DNA of 64,000 bases, taken from assembly GCF_040954645.1 (NCBI RefSeq), contig NC_092806.1:149014429-149078428 (forward strand). The letters are read 5' to 3'. The notes below the pieces were generated by a model, which was not told the DNA's origin, searched no databases, and saw nothing but the letters and a program-made list of their open reading frames with translations. This document shows, piece after piece, positions 10,263 to 19,689 of this stretch. The position numbers and the translations under genes were made by a program. This DNA is from Diabrotica undecimpunctata (taxonomy: Eukaryota > Arthropoda > Insecta > Coleoptera > Chrysomelidae). Each line of letters opens with the position of its first letter. Position 1 is the first letter of the stretch.

Positions 10263-10429
10263 ACAGTTGACGACTACTCAAATTTTCAACAGTTCCACCC
10301 TCATCTTCATCCCCTGAATCCTCATCGGTCAGATCCTGACAGTCAGGTGGCTGTATGTATATATCAGTGACTTCGTTATCAGATTCGTAGGCGATATCTA
10401 ACGGTTCTTGAAGAGTTATTCCTCTGAAA
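10263..10429 (-). pseudogene. piggyBac transposase acidic N-terminal segment
   Basis: After an AG acceptor (10430-10431) the frame reads FRGITLQEPLDIAYESDNEV and continues through an acidic stretch (LTDEDSGDEDEGG) to a stop near 10263. A one-base shift there resumes as EVVFSNGTKVEDTSEDL. The preceding exon (ends ...DDENMDIPL, donor gtaagt at 10569-10564) would join in phase across a 140-nt intron. Acidic leaders of this kind are usual in piggyBac transposases. Confidence 0.65.
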
Positions 10430-10808
10430 CTAAAATTATCGTATAAAACTATAGGCTAATACATATTGTCCGTAGTACGCCTTCTGGTCCCATATGGTGA
10501 CGTTTTTTAAATAAAATCGATCGCCTAGATATACAATAAAATAAATAAGATCGACATAATTTAACTTACCGTAACGGGATGTCCATATTTTCGTCGTCGA
10601 AAATAATCTGTCCAATAAAAAATAGCACAACCTCTCACTCGCGAGTACAACAAGCAACTGATCTTGTCGTCAGGTGCATCCGATGAGCATTTCGAACGAT
10701 TAGTTCTCAGTCAGTGGCGTTCAAATTAAATTTGTCAGTTAGTACACGCACATAAATAGAGGGCGGTTTTGTGTCCCCGTATAGGACCCGTAGGCGTTAA
10801 TGGGTTAA

Positions 10809-11169
10809 TGCTCTAAATAGAGGTAAGTTTAAAATTTAGAATATAGAATTTTGTATTAAAATATTTTCTTATGTATTTTAGTGTGTTGCAGTAGTCTTAA
10901 AACTAAGTGTATTTACTGTTATATAATAGTTTGACAAATAGTTGACATTTTAAAATTTCCTTACTTACTAACTATTTATGATGTTTTGGCAACGCTGTGG
11001 GGTTCTGACGTCGTAAATCTTGAATGATGTTCACGCATTTTTATATGAAAAATACTATACTGATTTATCAGAAAATTTTATATCAGCAAATAGTAAGTCA
11101 TATGTTAACATGTAAACATAAAATGTCAATTACTTTTAAGCTTAAGGTAATGTTTTTTTATTAAAAAGT
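10809..11169. other. AT-rich stretch, no gene recognised
   Basis: It contains the right 28-bp arm (11032-11059) of the distant inverted repeat and nothing else that I can support. Confidence 0.4.
11032..11059. repeat. Right arm of distant 28-bp perfect inverted repeat
   Basis: Exact reverse complement of 7884-7911. Confidence 0.85.
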
Positions 11170-11490
11170 CCAATCCTAATAAGCGTTCATTGTCTGCACT
11201 TTTGAGAAATACGTAGTTTTCCATTCTTCACTTCTCTAACACCACATTTCGAACGCTTCTATTTTTCTTATGTGTTGTTTCTTCATTGTCCAAGCTTTCA
11301 TTCCATATAGTGAGATAGAAAATATGTAACATCTTAGAGCCCTCAATCTGAGATGCAACTGAAGGTCTCTGTTGGTAAGCATTATCTTCATTTTTACAAA
11401 TACTTGCCTTGCAGTTTCAATTCGGACTTTGATTTCTCTGCTTTGGTAATTTTTGTCATCAACCCATGTTCCCAGGTGCATAAATTATTT
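11170..11490 (-). pseudogene. RTE-clade LINE fragment, post-RT region
   Basis: The minus strand encodes LGTWVDDKNYQSREIKVRIE, then ARQVFVKMK..LTNRDLQL, RALRCYIFSISLYGMKAWTM and IRKIEAFEMW. This is the segment just after the reverse transcriptase palm in RTE-type LINEs. It stops short of the terminal part seen in the copies at 13025-13617 and 53226-54235. No target duplication was found. Confidence 0.65.
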
Positions 11491-12524
11491 GAGCTAATTA
11501 ATGTTTGATTCTTTAAACAATTTTACTGTTACCTATTACATCAACACACTGTAAATAGTGTTCCAAATATCTTTTGGTGTCGGTTTTTATTTAATTTAGT
11601 TAAAAATATAATCCAGATCTGCTCTGGTTTTTGTTTGAAAATACGTTTAGTTTTAGCGGGCCATTTTTGGGTATACATAAGAAAATTTTCGTAACTGGCT
11701 TGATATTTATATAAAATAACATTCACACAATAACAATTTAACAAGAGTATTCATTTTTATTGCGTTGTTTTTTTAAAAAACCTTTCCGGTTCCTTAAATT
11801 TATAACACAAATAATCTGCTACACTGTGTACATTCTAACTTATAATCAACTTCCCAAACTCATCTTATCTGGGTTTAAAAAACAAGCGAAAACCGCTAAC
11901 GATCTAAGCCCATTATTTTATTCTCCTCAAGATTCTTGTATGAAAATTACCTGTACGTTCACTTCCTGCCCTAAATTGCCCTTTAAGGCAGCCGTAAATC
12001 TAGAGGTAGGTCCTGCCCCAGTCTCGGTCCCTTCCTTCTTAGAGTAAACAGGAAGTTTGGGAAGTAAACTAGATAATTCCCTAATCAGACGAAATCCTAC
12101 TTCATTACCATATTGCCATTCCCCGTCGGATGTTCTGAAGCATTTCGCTAGAGCGAATTGTTTAAAATATATCCTGCGTTAAGAGACTGACTTTGAGAAG
12201 TTGTTAATGAGGACTACTAGTTTTCAGTTGTTACGCAGTATTTCCAATAAAATAATAGTTTTGGTTTGTAACAATGTTTATTTATACTATGAATATAAAT
12301 GTGAATAAATATGAATATTTATATATATTAGGTAAATATAATCAACATTTTGATTTAAATGTGTTCTTATTTTTAATATTATATGGCAAGAAAAAGTTCT
12401 AGACAAAATTGCATCAGCTAATGTTCTAAACGATTTATTACATATTTTCGTAAAACAAAGACAAAATAACATTATTCAACCCTAAAATTTTTAGTGAACC
12501 GATTCTCTATCTATCTAAAAATCC
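11491..12524. other. AT-rich stretch, no gene recognised
   Basis: Frames at 11541-11744 and 11760-12047 lack family resemblance, conserved motifs or splice-site context. Treated as non-coding. Confidence 0.35.
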
Positions 12525-12600
12525 TAAATTGTCCACTATTGAATATAGACCTCACCAAGTTTTTGCCACTCCCCTCTTCTGGTTGATTGGATTATCTTTA
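12525..12600 (-). repeat. RTE LINE 3' tail fragment
   Basis: The minus strand reads a degenerate W.KLGEVYIQ.WT terminus, as in other RTE tails of this window (QQWT at 2080-2200 and 52076-52229). Confidence 0.45.
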
Positions 12601-12609
12601 TGTTGTCGG

Positions 12610-13930
12610 TCTATCTTCTGTATGTTATAGTTATGGTTATGGTAGTTCGGGGCAGAACCTATTTATGAGCCCTTTAGAAACCTAGACCCCCTAAGACGGG
12701 TCCATTGTACCACCCCTATCTTACGAAATAGGACCCATAAGGACCTATTCTTTGGCGTTTCTTTTGGTAGTTATCAGCAGAGGCTCTAAGTCTGAGCTCT
12801 TCCTGTCGTTCTGAACGACTAATCATTTAGTAACCTTGTGGCCTCACAGAAAGCTACAAGTCTTTAAGGATAACCCTCATTTGGCTCGGTTACATGAAGG
12901 CCACCTTTGCTAGGCCAGTACCGACACTTCCAGAGGACGTGTAAGGAGGTTTCCTTCTTATTACAAAAAATAGGCCGTGGGCTATGTGCCAATCCAAGCA
13001 GAGGAAGGTGTCGCCTGAGTCTACTTCTTCTTCTTTAAGTGCCATCTTCGTTCCGAAGGTTGTCGATCATCAGGACTATACGTATTTTCGAAACTGCTGA
13101 CCGAAACAATTCGTTGCTGCTACAGCTATACCATTCCCGTAGATTCTTTAGCCAGGAGTTTCGTCTTCTTCCTATGGACCTTTTTTCTGATATTTTCCCT
13201 TGCATAATTATTCGAAGCAGTTCATATCTTTCGCCTCTTGTAATGTGTCCCAAGTATTGCAGTTTTCGTTTTTTGATCGTAAATATGACTTCCTTTTCTT
13301 TATTCATTCTTCTCAAGACCTCGACATTTGTGACTCTCTCGGTCCATGATATTCTCAGGATTCTGCGATACATCCACAGTTCAAATGCCTCTAATTTTTT
13401 GGTATCAATCTTTTTCAACGTCCATGACTCCATTCCGTAGAACAGCACAGAAAGTACGTAACATCTCATCAGGCGAAGTTTCATTTCAAGGCTCAAATCT
13501 CTTCCGCAGAACACTCTCTTCATTTTAGTGAATATGGATCTGGCTTTTTCTATTCTTATTTTGATTTCTGCTGAGCTATCGTTGTCTTCATTTATAAAAG
13601 TGCCTAAATATTTGTCTAGTCTACAGTGGCCGGTAAGCATACTGACCACCAGAGAACACATTCTACGGTCTAGAAGGAGAAGTTGGGCTATAAGACGTTT
13701 GAATGGCCCCACTATGTGGAGCATAGCATGTCTCATACCTCCACAACTGGCGCAGGAATCCTGGAACCTCCACAGAAGTAGCTCTCTACTGAGAATCTCT
13801 CTGAGACTACACCTCCCAGTACTGGAGGGCACTCCAATCACAGGTTTGGGTTCCACTGACAGCCCGTTTGTTCTCTTCCACGCCAGATAGGGGTGGTCCT
13901 GCCTGAGCAGGCCCTATCTATTATCTTCTG
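12610..13930 (-). mobile_element. R1/Jockey-like LINE C-terminal fragment, split by an RTE insertion
   Basis: The minus-strand frame upstream of the insertion (13618-13930) ends CSLVVSMLTGHCRL. The frame downstream (13024 leftward) resumes RRHLPLLGLAHSPRPIFCNK and ETSLHVLWKC. Together these form the post-RNase H tail with its C..C...H...C knuckle typical of R1 and Jockey-group LINEs. The RTE insertion at 13025-13617 separates them cleanly. The remaining 3' part to about 12610 is 3' UTR-like. The upstream RT and endonuclease are missing. Confidence 0.65.
13025..13617 (-). mobile_element. 5'-truncated RTE LINE inserted in another LINE, 7-bp target duplication
   Basis: AGTCTAC lies on both sides (13018-13024 and 13618-13624). 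The insert encodes the RTE post-RT region: KYLGTFINEDNDSSAEIKIR, then MRCYVLSVLFYGMESWTLKK, LEAFELWMYRRILRISWTER, KRKLQYLGHITRGERYELLR and the basic terminus RRRNSWLKNLREW. The stop is near 13035. An open frame of 273 codons (13035-13856) runs across the insertion border, so its first 80 or so residues belong to the host LINE and the rest to the RTE. Confidence 0.85.
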
Positions 13931-14339
13931 GGCACATATCAGGATTGCAAAGATCTTCTGGATAGCCTTCTTATATTTCTACAGAATTCGCCTCTTTAAC
14001 GCTATTCTACTATCTTTCTTATCTATTCCGGCCCAATTCCATTTTTAATGCGAAATAGCCGAAACAGCGTCTCGTATTGTTGCTAATTACTTGATTTACA
14101 CCTTAGTTCTTTTGGATAATATATTTTCCTATTTTCATCTTTCTTTGCATTATATGAATTTTTTGTATATTTTTTTTTGTCATAGTGACTGTTTTAGTAC
14201 CATAAAATATATCTGTGAAAATATCTTTCATTTTCACATCGCTTCCATGATTGGCTTTTATATTGTCTAAATATCAATCAGACTGATGTTGAATTACTAC
14301 TGAACACGAAGAAGTATCTGTTGTTGTAACTTCAGACAA

Positions 14340-14633
14340 ATTTGGATTTACTATTTTTGTCTGGTTTTTTCTTTGGACGTTTTATCTGTGGTTCAGAGGA
14401 ATATCATAATCAGAATCGTCAGAATTCCCAATCACTTGTATTTCATATGTACCTGCAATATCCGATTTTATTGATCCTTTACAAATAATATTATCATCAA
14501 TGTCTTCTACATCAGAAACTTTCTAATCTAATCTTTGCGGCAAATAGACCACATTAAGTAAGTCAGCATTTTCACAATCTGAGTCTTCTTCAAACAAAGC
14601 TATTAACTCTTTAGTAGTCAGTGCCATCTTCAT
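14340..14633 (-). pseudogene. piggyBac transposase N-terminal relic
   Basis: From ATG at 14633 the minus strand reads MKMALTTKELIALFEEDSDC, NADLLNVVYLPQRLD, a stop, then EDIDDNIICKGSIKSDIAGT and YEIQVIGNSDDSDYDIPL. This acidic leader with an (L/V)..L.EL..L.E pattern is typical of piggyBac transposases. The catalytic core is missing and in-frame stops are present. No TTAA-bounded termini were located. Confidence 0.55.
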
Positions 14634-15007
14634 TTCATATTTCGAGAATTTACTGAAATAAACAAATGCACTACTATATACACGCATTCACATGATAATA
14701 GTTTAGCTTACTTCATTTTAATTTATATGAACTTCATAATATATTTTTATATTTATATAAACAAATAAGCACAAGGAAACTTTCAAATTAAGTTAAAAAA
14801 ACAAATATAACGTTTACAGCACACAGCAATTCTATAAATAGAGAATTATGATGTGTAATGACGAGATCGTATGTTAAAATTTCAGATTGTTTAGCCTAAT
14901 GAAAAAATAAGTATTTTCCAAAGTTTTCTTTTTTTTGAAGTTCTGTATTACGTACTCTGTAATAAGAATGAAATTTTACTTTAATTTGTTAGACAACTAT
15001 AAGATAG
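14634..15007. other. AT-rich stretch, nothing recognised
   Basis: Flank between the piggyBac relic and the pogo-type element. No supported feature. Confidence 0.35.
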
Positions 15008-15422
15008 GGTAGAGGCACCACTTATGGCCACCTTAAGAACTTTCTTTATTATTTTTCTATTGAGAAACATGTAGGATTTGAATAAAATCTTTCCGCTCAA
15101 TGCCATTTTGACTTTCGAATCTGCTCTGCTAGGAGATCAACTGATCATAAAGATTCAATTCATACTAAAATTATTATAACGTTTTATATTTTGAACAACA
15201 AAAATTCCTACTTTTGGCCATACACTTTCCCCACTTTTGGCCACCCAAGAACTAAATAAAAATAGAGATACAAGTTGATATTTGTGCTTAAATATTTATT
15301 GAACTACAAAAATAGGTAAAACAAAATAAATTTATGGTAACACAAATAAGTAAAAAGTATTGAAAATAATAATTAAAACTTTTATAAATAGTACTTATGA
15401 TTTCATATTTGTTCATAAATGT

Positions 15423-15737
15423 CTAATTGTCCTGGAAAAATAGTCTTAAATTTTCTTCCTTGTTCCTGGACAATAGGCTCAGGTAGTTTTCCCAAAATAT
15501 CGCCTTTATACTGCAAACGTCATTTTCTATAGGACAAAACACAGTTTTTTCTTCATTGGCAGTTTTGAAACATTGTATCTCATACTCTTCTGATGAAAGG
15601 ACATCTATAATTTTGGCAACATATTTATATGTTGTCGTCGATCTTTTACCCAGTTGTTTAAATCTGGCAAGCACAAAGTCTCCCAATTTCAGATCATCGG
15701 TATCGTACATTTGAATATTTTCTGGTTCTGGTTCCAT
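15423..15737 (-). CDS. Transposase C-terminal acidic linker and small beta-barrel-like domain
   Basis: Upstream of the ATG at 15737 the same frame is open and acidic (YDLDSGSSSEEHEDWEESGS, then GDDVDFMEPEPENIQ), so the ATG is not a true start. The domain reads LKLGDFVLARFKQLGKRSTT, TYKYVAKIIDVLSSEEYEIQ, CFKTANEEKTVFCPIENDVC. The pattern GDFVL..F......Y...I.......YE....K resembles small SH3/Tudor-like folds found at the C-terminus of some arthropod pogo-type transposases. A second frameshift separates it from the coiled segment. The fold call is inferred from the pattern alone. Confidence 0.55.
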   Translation of the reverse strand: MEPEPENIQMYDTDDLKLGDFVLARFKQLGKRSTTTYKYVAKIIDVLSSEEYEIQCFKTANEEKTVFCPIENDVCSIKAIFWENYLSLLSRNKEENLRLFFQDN

Positions 15738-15808
15738 GAAGTCAACATCGTCTCCACTACTACCACTTTCCTCCCAGTCTTCATGTTCTTCTGAAGAAGA
15801 GCCTGAAT

Positions 15809-16069
15809 CTAGATCGTATTTTTTAGGTTTCGTCGTTTTAAGTTTTGTTGTCTTTTGTTCAATTTTATCGACTTTTTTTGTGCCTTCATCTGTTTGTTAT
15901 GCTCTCGAGCCTGTTTCCTTTCTTGCTTTTTTTTTTCTTTATCATTTTTAAGTTTCTCGCATTCTTCATGATACTCCACCCACTTATCAGATGTGACAAC
16001 ACTTGGTGTATATTCTTTTTTCCTTTTTTTCTTTGAGTCCGGTTCCTTTTGTTGAGGGTACGGGAGCAC
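15809..16069 (-). CDS. Transposase C-terminal basic/coiled segment, shifted frame
   Basis: This frame continues the pogo-type transposase after a frameshift within A/T homopolymers near 16020-16060. It reads SKKKRKKEYTPSVVTSDKWV, then a Lys/Glu-rich helical stretch (EECEKLKNDKEKKKQERKQA). It should be read as part of the upstream protein and not as an independent gene. Either a real frameshift or a sequencing error would explain the break. Confidence 0.6.
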   Translation of the reverse strand: MLPYPQQKEPDSKKKRKKEYTPSVVTSDKWVEYHEECEKLKNDKEKKKQERKQAREHNKQMKAQKKSIKLNKRQQNLKRRNLKNTI

Positions 16070-17783
16070 ATTGTAAAATACTGTTGAAGAAATCGGTTTT
16101 TGTGCAAAAAAAAATATTACGTTTGACTTCTTCTACCTTATCTGGGCGAAAACTGCTATCCATCACAATATTGCTAGCAGTCGATGTGGTCGGAACTTGA
16201 TCGGCTAAATAATCAGAATTGGAAGATTCCGAAAACACAGCATTTGCCATATTATCATTTGTAGTAGATACCAGGGGACATATATTTGGAAGCATTATGT
16301 TCAGAGCATTATTATCAGGTTCTGGATTTTCTCTCGCCAGAACCGGATCTCTACTTTTGGTTGGTTGAATTTCTACTTCGTTTGCTATTTGAAACCAAAT
16401 ATTGTACAGCGATTTATCTTCAACATTACCTTCCCATTCATGGTTTCTTCTTTTTGTTGTCTTAAATTGGTCCAGGACAACCACATCAATTTTTGATTCT
16501 AAATATTTAAGGAAAACTGTGGCTTCAGTGTTAATATCGTTAGTTTGAAACATATCGGATTTTCTCAATATAATTTTACTGTAGTCCACATTATTTTCTG
16601 AAAAAGGGTACAGACCTGTGGCTCTAAATCCTGATATTATATTAGGGGTCATTTTTGGATCATCAATCAACTGAGCCAGTGCCATAGGTAAAAATGATTT
16701 AGTAATCTCCTGACCATTGTTTTCTATCTTATATTTTCTAACAACATGTTTCCACTTTTGTTTTATAGGCCCAAACACAGAGACGTCTAAAGGCTGGAGG
16801 ATATGAGTAGCATTAGGGGGCAATGCTATTAAAATTATTTGATTTTCTCTGCCAAATTTACTTAAATATAGGGTCAGATGGGATTTATGTCCATCTAAAA
16901 AGACAAGAACGGGGAACTCTATTTGAGACTCCTTTAGGTAGGGTACAAAAACGTTTGAAAAATACTCAAAAAAACATTCTGCAGTCATCCAGCCTCTTTT
17001 ACTTTTCCCTAATCCCCAACCTTTAGGAGCTGCTTTGCATACAGCGGACGGAATCCGGTCATACTTAAAAAGTGTCAAAGGAGGAGCGAATTTTCCTTCT
17101 GCATTTACTGTGAAAAGCGTGGTTACATTTTCCTTATCTGATGAGGTTCGTTCATCATAGATGTTTTTTCCTTGCGGTCCAATTACAGTACCAGTTTTTG
17201 GGGCTAAACAAAAACATGTTTCATCCATATTGTAAATCCTTTTTGGATGATCTAAAACACTGGTAGCACTCATATCGCTTAAATTCATACGAACCTCGTC
17301 GAACCATTTACGTATTTTCTCTTCAGTTACTGCGCCTCTACCACCGTGAATGTATTCTGCTTTCTTCTGGGACAGTTGCTTGTGCCTGTTAAGGAAGCTG
17401 TAATACCATTTTTTTCCTGGACGATCGTTGACAAAAGGAGTTTTAATATTTGACTCTCGAACAAGTTTTTGTACCGAACTCAATAACCCGTCTTTATCAA
17501 TTGGAAATCCCATCTTTGCACAATTTAATATCCATTCAACTAAGAGGTCTTCAGTTTCTTTTCCCAAGTGAGAATCGAATCCACAGTGCACTGAATCTCT
17601 TGGAGACTTTCCGGATATTTTGTTGCGCAAAGTAGTTCTCGGAACTTTAAATTGACGACTGGCTGTGGCCACGGATATGGCATTTAATGCTAAATTTAAT
17701 TTTGAAGGTGAATACTGAAATTTTGGTATTCTTACTTTTTCTACTCTGCTTTTATTATTCTTAAGGGCGTTTGGCATTTTCAC
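15987..17783 (-). CDS. pogo/Tigger-type DDD transposase
   Basis: A 598-residue frame that would bind and cut the transposon ends in the nucleus. Residues about 25-60 form a pipsqueak-type HTH (ISVATASRQFKVPRTTLRNK). Residues about 75-145 are a CENP-B-type second DNA-binding domain (LLVEWILNCAKMGFPIDKDG, WYYSFLNRHKQLS). The DDE/D core follows: D187 in YNMDETCFCL, D297 in PVLVFLDGHKSHL and D333 in LPPNATHILQPLDVSVFGPI. All three acidic residues are present and no stop interrupts the core. The frame ends in a basic tail that is out of register: homologous sequence continues in another frame from about 16060 (15809-16069) and a third (15423-15737). The start MKMPNALKNN is the first ATG and precedes the HTH by a normal distance. 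This is the best preserved DNA transposase here. Confidence 0.85.
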   Translation of the reverse strand: MKMPNALKNNKSRVEKVRIPKFQYSPSKLNLALNAISVATASRQFKVPRTTLRNKISGKSPRDSVHCGFDSHLGKETEDLLVEWILNCAKMGFPIDKDGLLSSVQKLVRESNIKTPFVNDRPGKKWYYSFLNRHKQLSQKKAEYIHGGRGAVTEEKIRKWFDEVRMNLSDMSATSVLDHPKRIYNMDETCFCLAPKTGTVIGPQGKNIYDERTSSDKENVTTLFTVNAEGKFAPPLTLFKYDRIPSAVCKAAPKGWGLGKSKRGWMTAECFFEYFSNVFVPYLKESQIEFPVLVFLDGHKSHLTLYLSKFGRENQIILIALPPNATHILQPLDVSVFGPIKQKWKHVVRKYKIENNGQEITKSFLPMALAQLIDDPKMTPNIISGFRATGLYPFSENNVDYSKIILRKSDMFQTNDINTEATVFLKYLESKIDVVVLDQFKTTKRRNHEWEGNVEDKSLYNIWFQIANEVEIQPTKSRDPVLARENPEPDNNALNIMLPNICPLVSTTNDNMANAVFSESSNSDYLADQVPTTSTASNIVMDSSFRPDKVEEVKRNIFFCTKTDFFNSILQCAPVPSTKGTGLKEKKEKRIYTKCCHI

Positions 17784-17940
17784 TAAAAGAAATAAAATAG
17801 CTATATTTATGTAAACATGCTACATTAGTAGAAAAGTAACTTGGCCAAAAGTGGATTTCGTTTACCTACTTGTGGCCAGCAGATTGGCCATAAGTAGGTA
17901 AATAGTGATTTTCGGTTTCCACTTGTGGACACCTTCATTT

Positions 17941-19540
17941 TTTCAAATATCATACTATTAATTATAATGAAACATAAAAAATATAAAATAAAAAGTGTCT
18001 ATTTACCTTATCTCTTACTTCTAATGAAGAAAAAATAGCATATAGTATTGGATTTAAAACGATGATATCAGATATGTTTCTTAAGAAAATTTGTTCGTTA
18101 GCTCGGCACGTGCAACACACTACCACTCAAACATCAATAATGAAATGAATGGATCAGTTAGGTAGGTTTCTGTCACTGTTCCCACTTCACCTTAGATTTA
18201 ATTTTTACGTAATTACTTACGTGTTTAAATAAATAATTAAATTTTTTCTTGGTAGACCTCTGCAAAATTTATAGAGCTTTGTTAAGTGCGATTTTGTCAA
18301 GTTATTGACCTTCAATTTAAAATTGTTTTAGTATATGCTGCGTCATATGCAAACGTTAATTATATCCACTATCTGCTAAAGTTAATCTTAAGTTTGTAGT
18401 GACCGGTGAGTAGCGACTGCGATATAACTGAAAAGTTACCCACAGAAACAACGCAAAGTCTTCCCGTACTATAACTTGAAGCTCCGCAGGCAGCAAATAG
18501 TTGAGTAGAAAACATAATTAACATGGCGTGCAACCAATTTACATGCAACACTGGACTTGCTATTTGCTCTCTAAAGGAAATGCTTAAGATGGTATTACAC
18601 TATATAAATAGTTTGTCCTAACTTTGTAGTAGCAAGTACATTTTGAATCTACGAAGTTTGGAAACTTGAAAAAAACGATAAATTATCGATATTCGGTTCG
18701 CATGTTATAATTGTAATTGCATGTTGCAATAACTAACGAACTAGTTAAAACGGATCGCTGCTTTTGAGATTTAGTAAACTTTGAACTTGGATTTGTAGTT
18801 CAACAAATATTATGTGTGTTGTTAGTTGATAATAAATGAGATTGAAAACTATGTTCTAATCTTTAGTAAACAGACTAGTGAACAAGAGTTTTCATTACAA
18901 CAGGAACCAGTGTTAAATTTGAGTGCACTGTTTGTTCTTCTCGATTGATGATGAAAAATAATACTCAGTCGACTGTAGTAGCGTCAAAAAACAATTTATT
19001 GGCAGCTGATACAAGTTTTCCACGCAACTATAATTCTGTGGCTTCGTACAAGAAGTGCTCAAGTCACCTTTTTGCACTTTTGACATTTTTGGTCTAAGAG
19101 TCTTAAAAAACCACAACGGTTTCAATGCAAGACATGCCTAAGTCTATCTAACCTTATAAATCACATTTTCATAAAATCAAGAAATATCTATCTCTCAAAG
19201 TCTCGTTTAAAATTAGTACTAGAAATACCTATGTAGACATAGTTTTTGTGGTTAAACTGAAAATTTGTAAAAGAAATGCACAAGTAGACTTGGCATTATT
19301 AAGATTTAAATTTTTATTTTCAGTAACAGTCACTTCTCGTTTAAATGTATGATTTTTGCACCGGCAACATCGCAATGTTTCCTTAAGGGTCATTTTATAT
19401 TTGAGATTTGTGTAGTCTCTATGTCAAATTTGAAGATAATAAAGTGCTCGATGTGATTTTAGTTTTTGCCATTGATTTGAATTTATTTTTGTAACTAAAT
19501 TAAGTTCGGTATAAAAAAATTGAAATAGACAAGAAGTGTA
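17941..19540. other. AT-rich stretch, nothing recognised
   Basis: Short frames (18369-18551, 18913-19125) show no recognisable family. No repeat with defined ends was seen. Confidence 0.35.
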
Positions 19541-19689
19541 AAAAATGTATTAACAGGGAAAAACTTTGGAGCAAATGTGTATAAGGAATTCTGATAATGG
19601 TCAGTTGATATCATCATTCATCTACCTCAACTGGATTACATTAAACATCATTAGATAATAAAATAGACGAAGAATATGAGGACGCTGAC

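Larger units (their letters stand above)
8543..10804 (-). mobile_element. piggyBac-family element, core-deleted, with perfect ends and nested Harbinger-type insertion
   Basis: Both ends carry the inverted terminus cccattaacgcc, and both are flanked by the piggyBac target TTAA (8539-8542 and 10805-10808). The minus strand holds the acidic N-terminal segment of a piggyBac transposase (about 10263-10429) and the C-terminal part with its cysteine-rich finger (about 8728-8976 and 9972-10105). The catalytic DDD core is absent. A 932-bp Harbinger-type element sits inside (9037-9968). Without it the element is about 1.3 kb. With intact termini it could once have been mobilised in trans. Confidence 0.85.
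15008..17940 (-). mobile_element. Nearly intact pogo/Tigger-type DNA transposon
   Basis: A transposase gene (15423-17783) lies between clusters of a subterminal motif ACTTNTGGCCA. Copies are at 15020-15030, 15210-15220 and 15233-15243 on the left, and at 17842-17852 (inverted), 17868-17878, 17885-17895 (inverted) and a variant at 17921-17931 on the right. Such arrays near the ends commonly serve as transposase-binding sites. Exact terminal repeats and the TA target could not be fixed by eye. Confidence 0.7.

Noticed and set aside
13039..13890. Plus-strand frames opposite the RTE and R1-like fragments
   Set aside because: They are shadows of minus-strand LINE coding sequence. The same holds for plus-strand frames at 21713-23137, 28499-29065 and 57586-60343.
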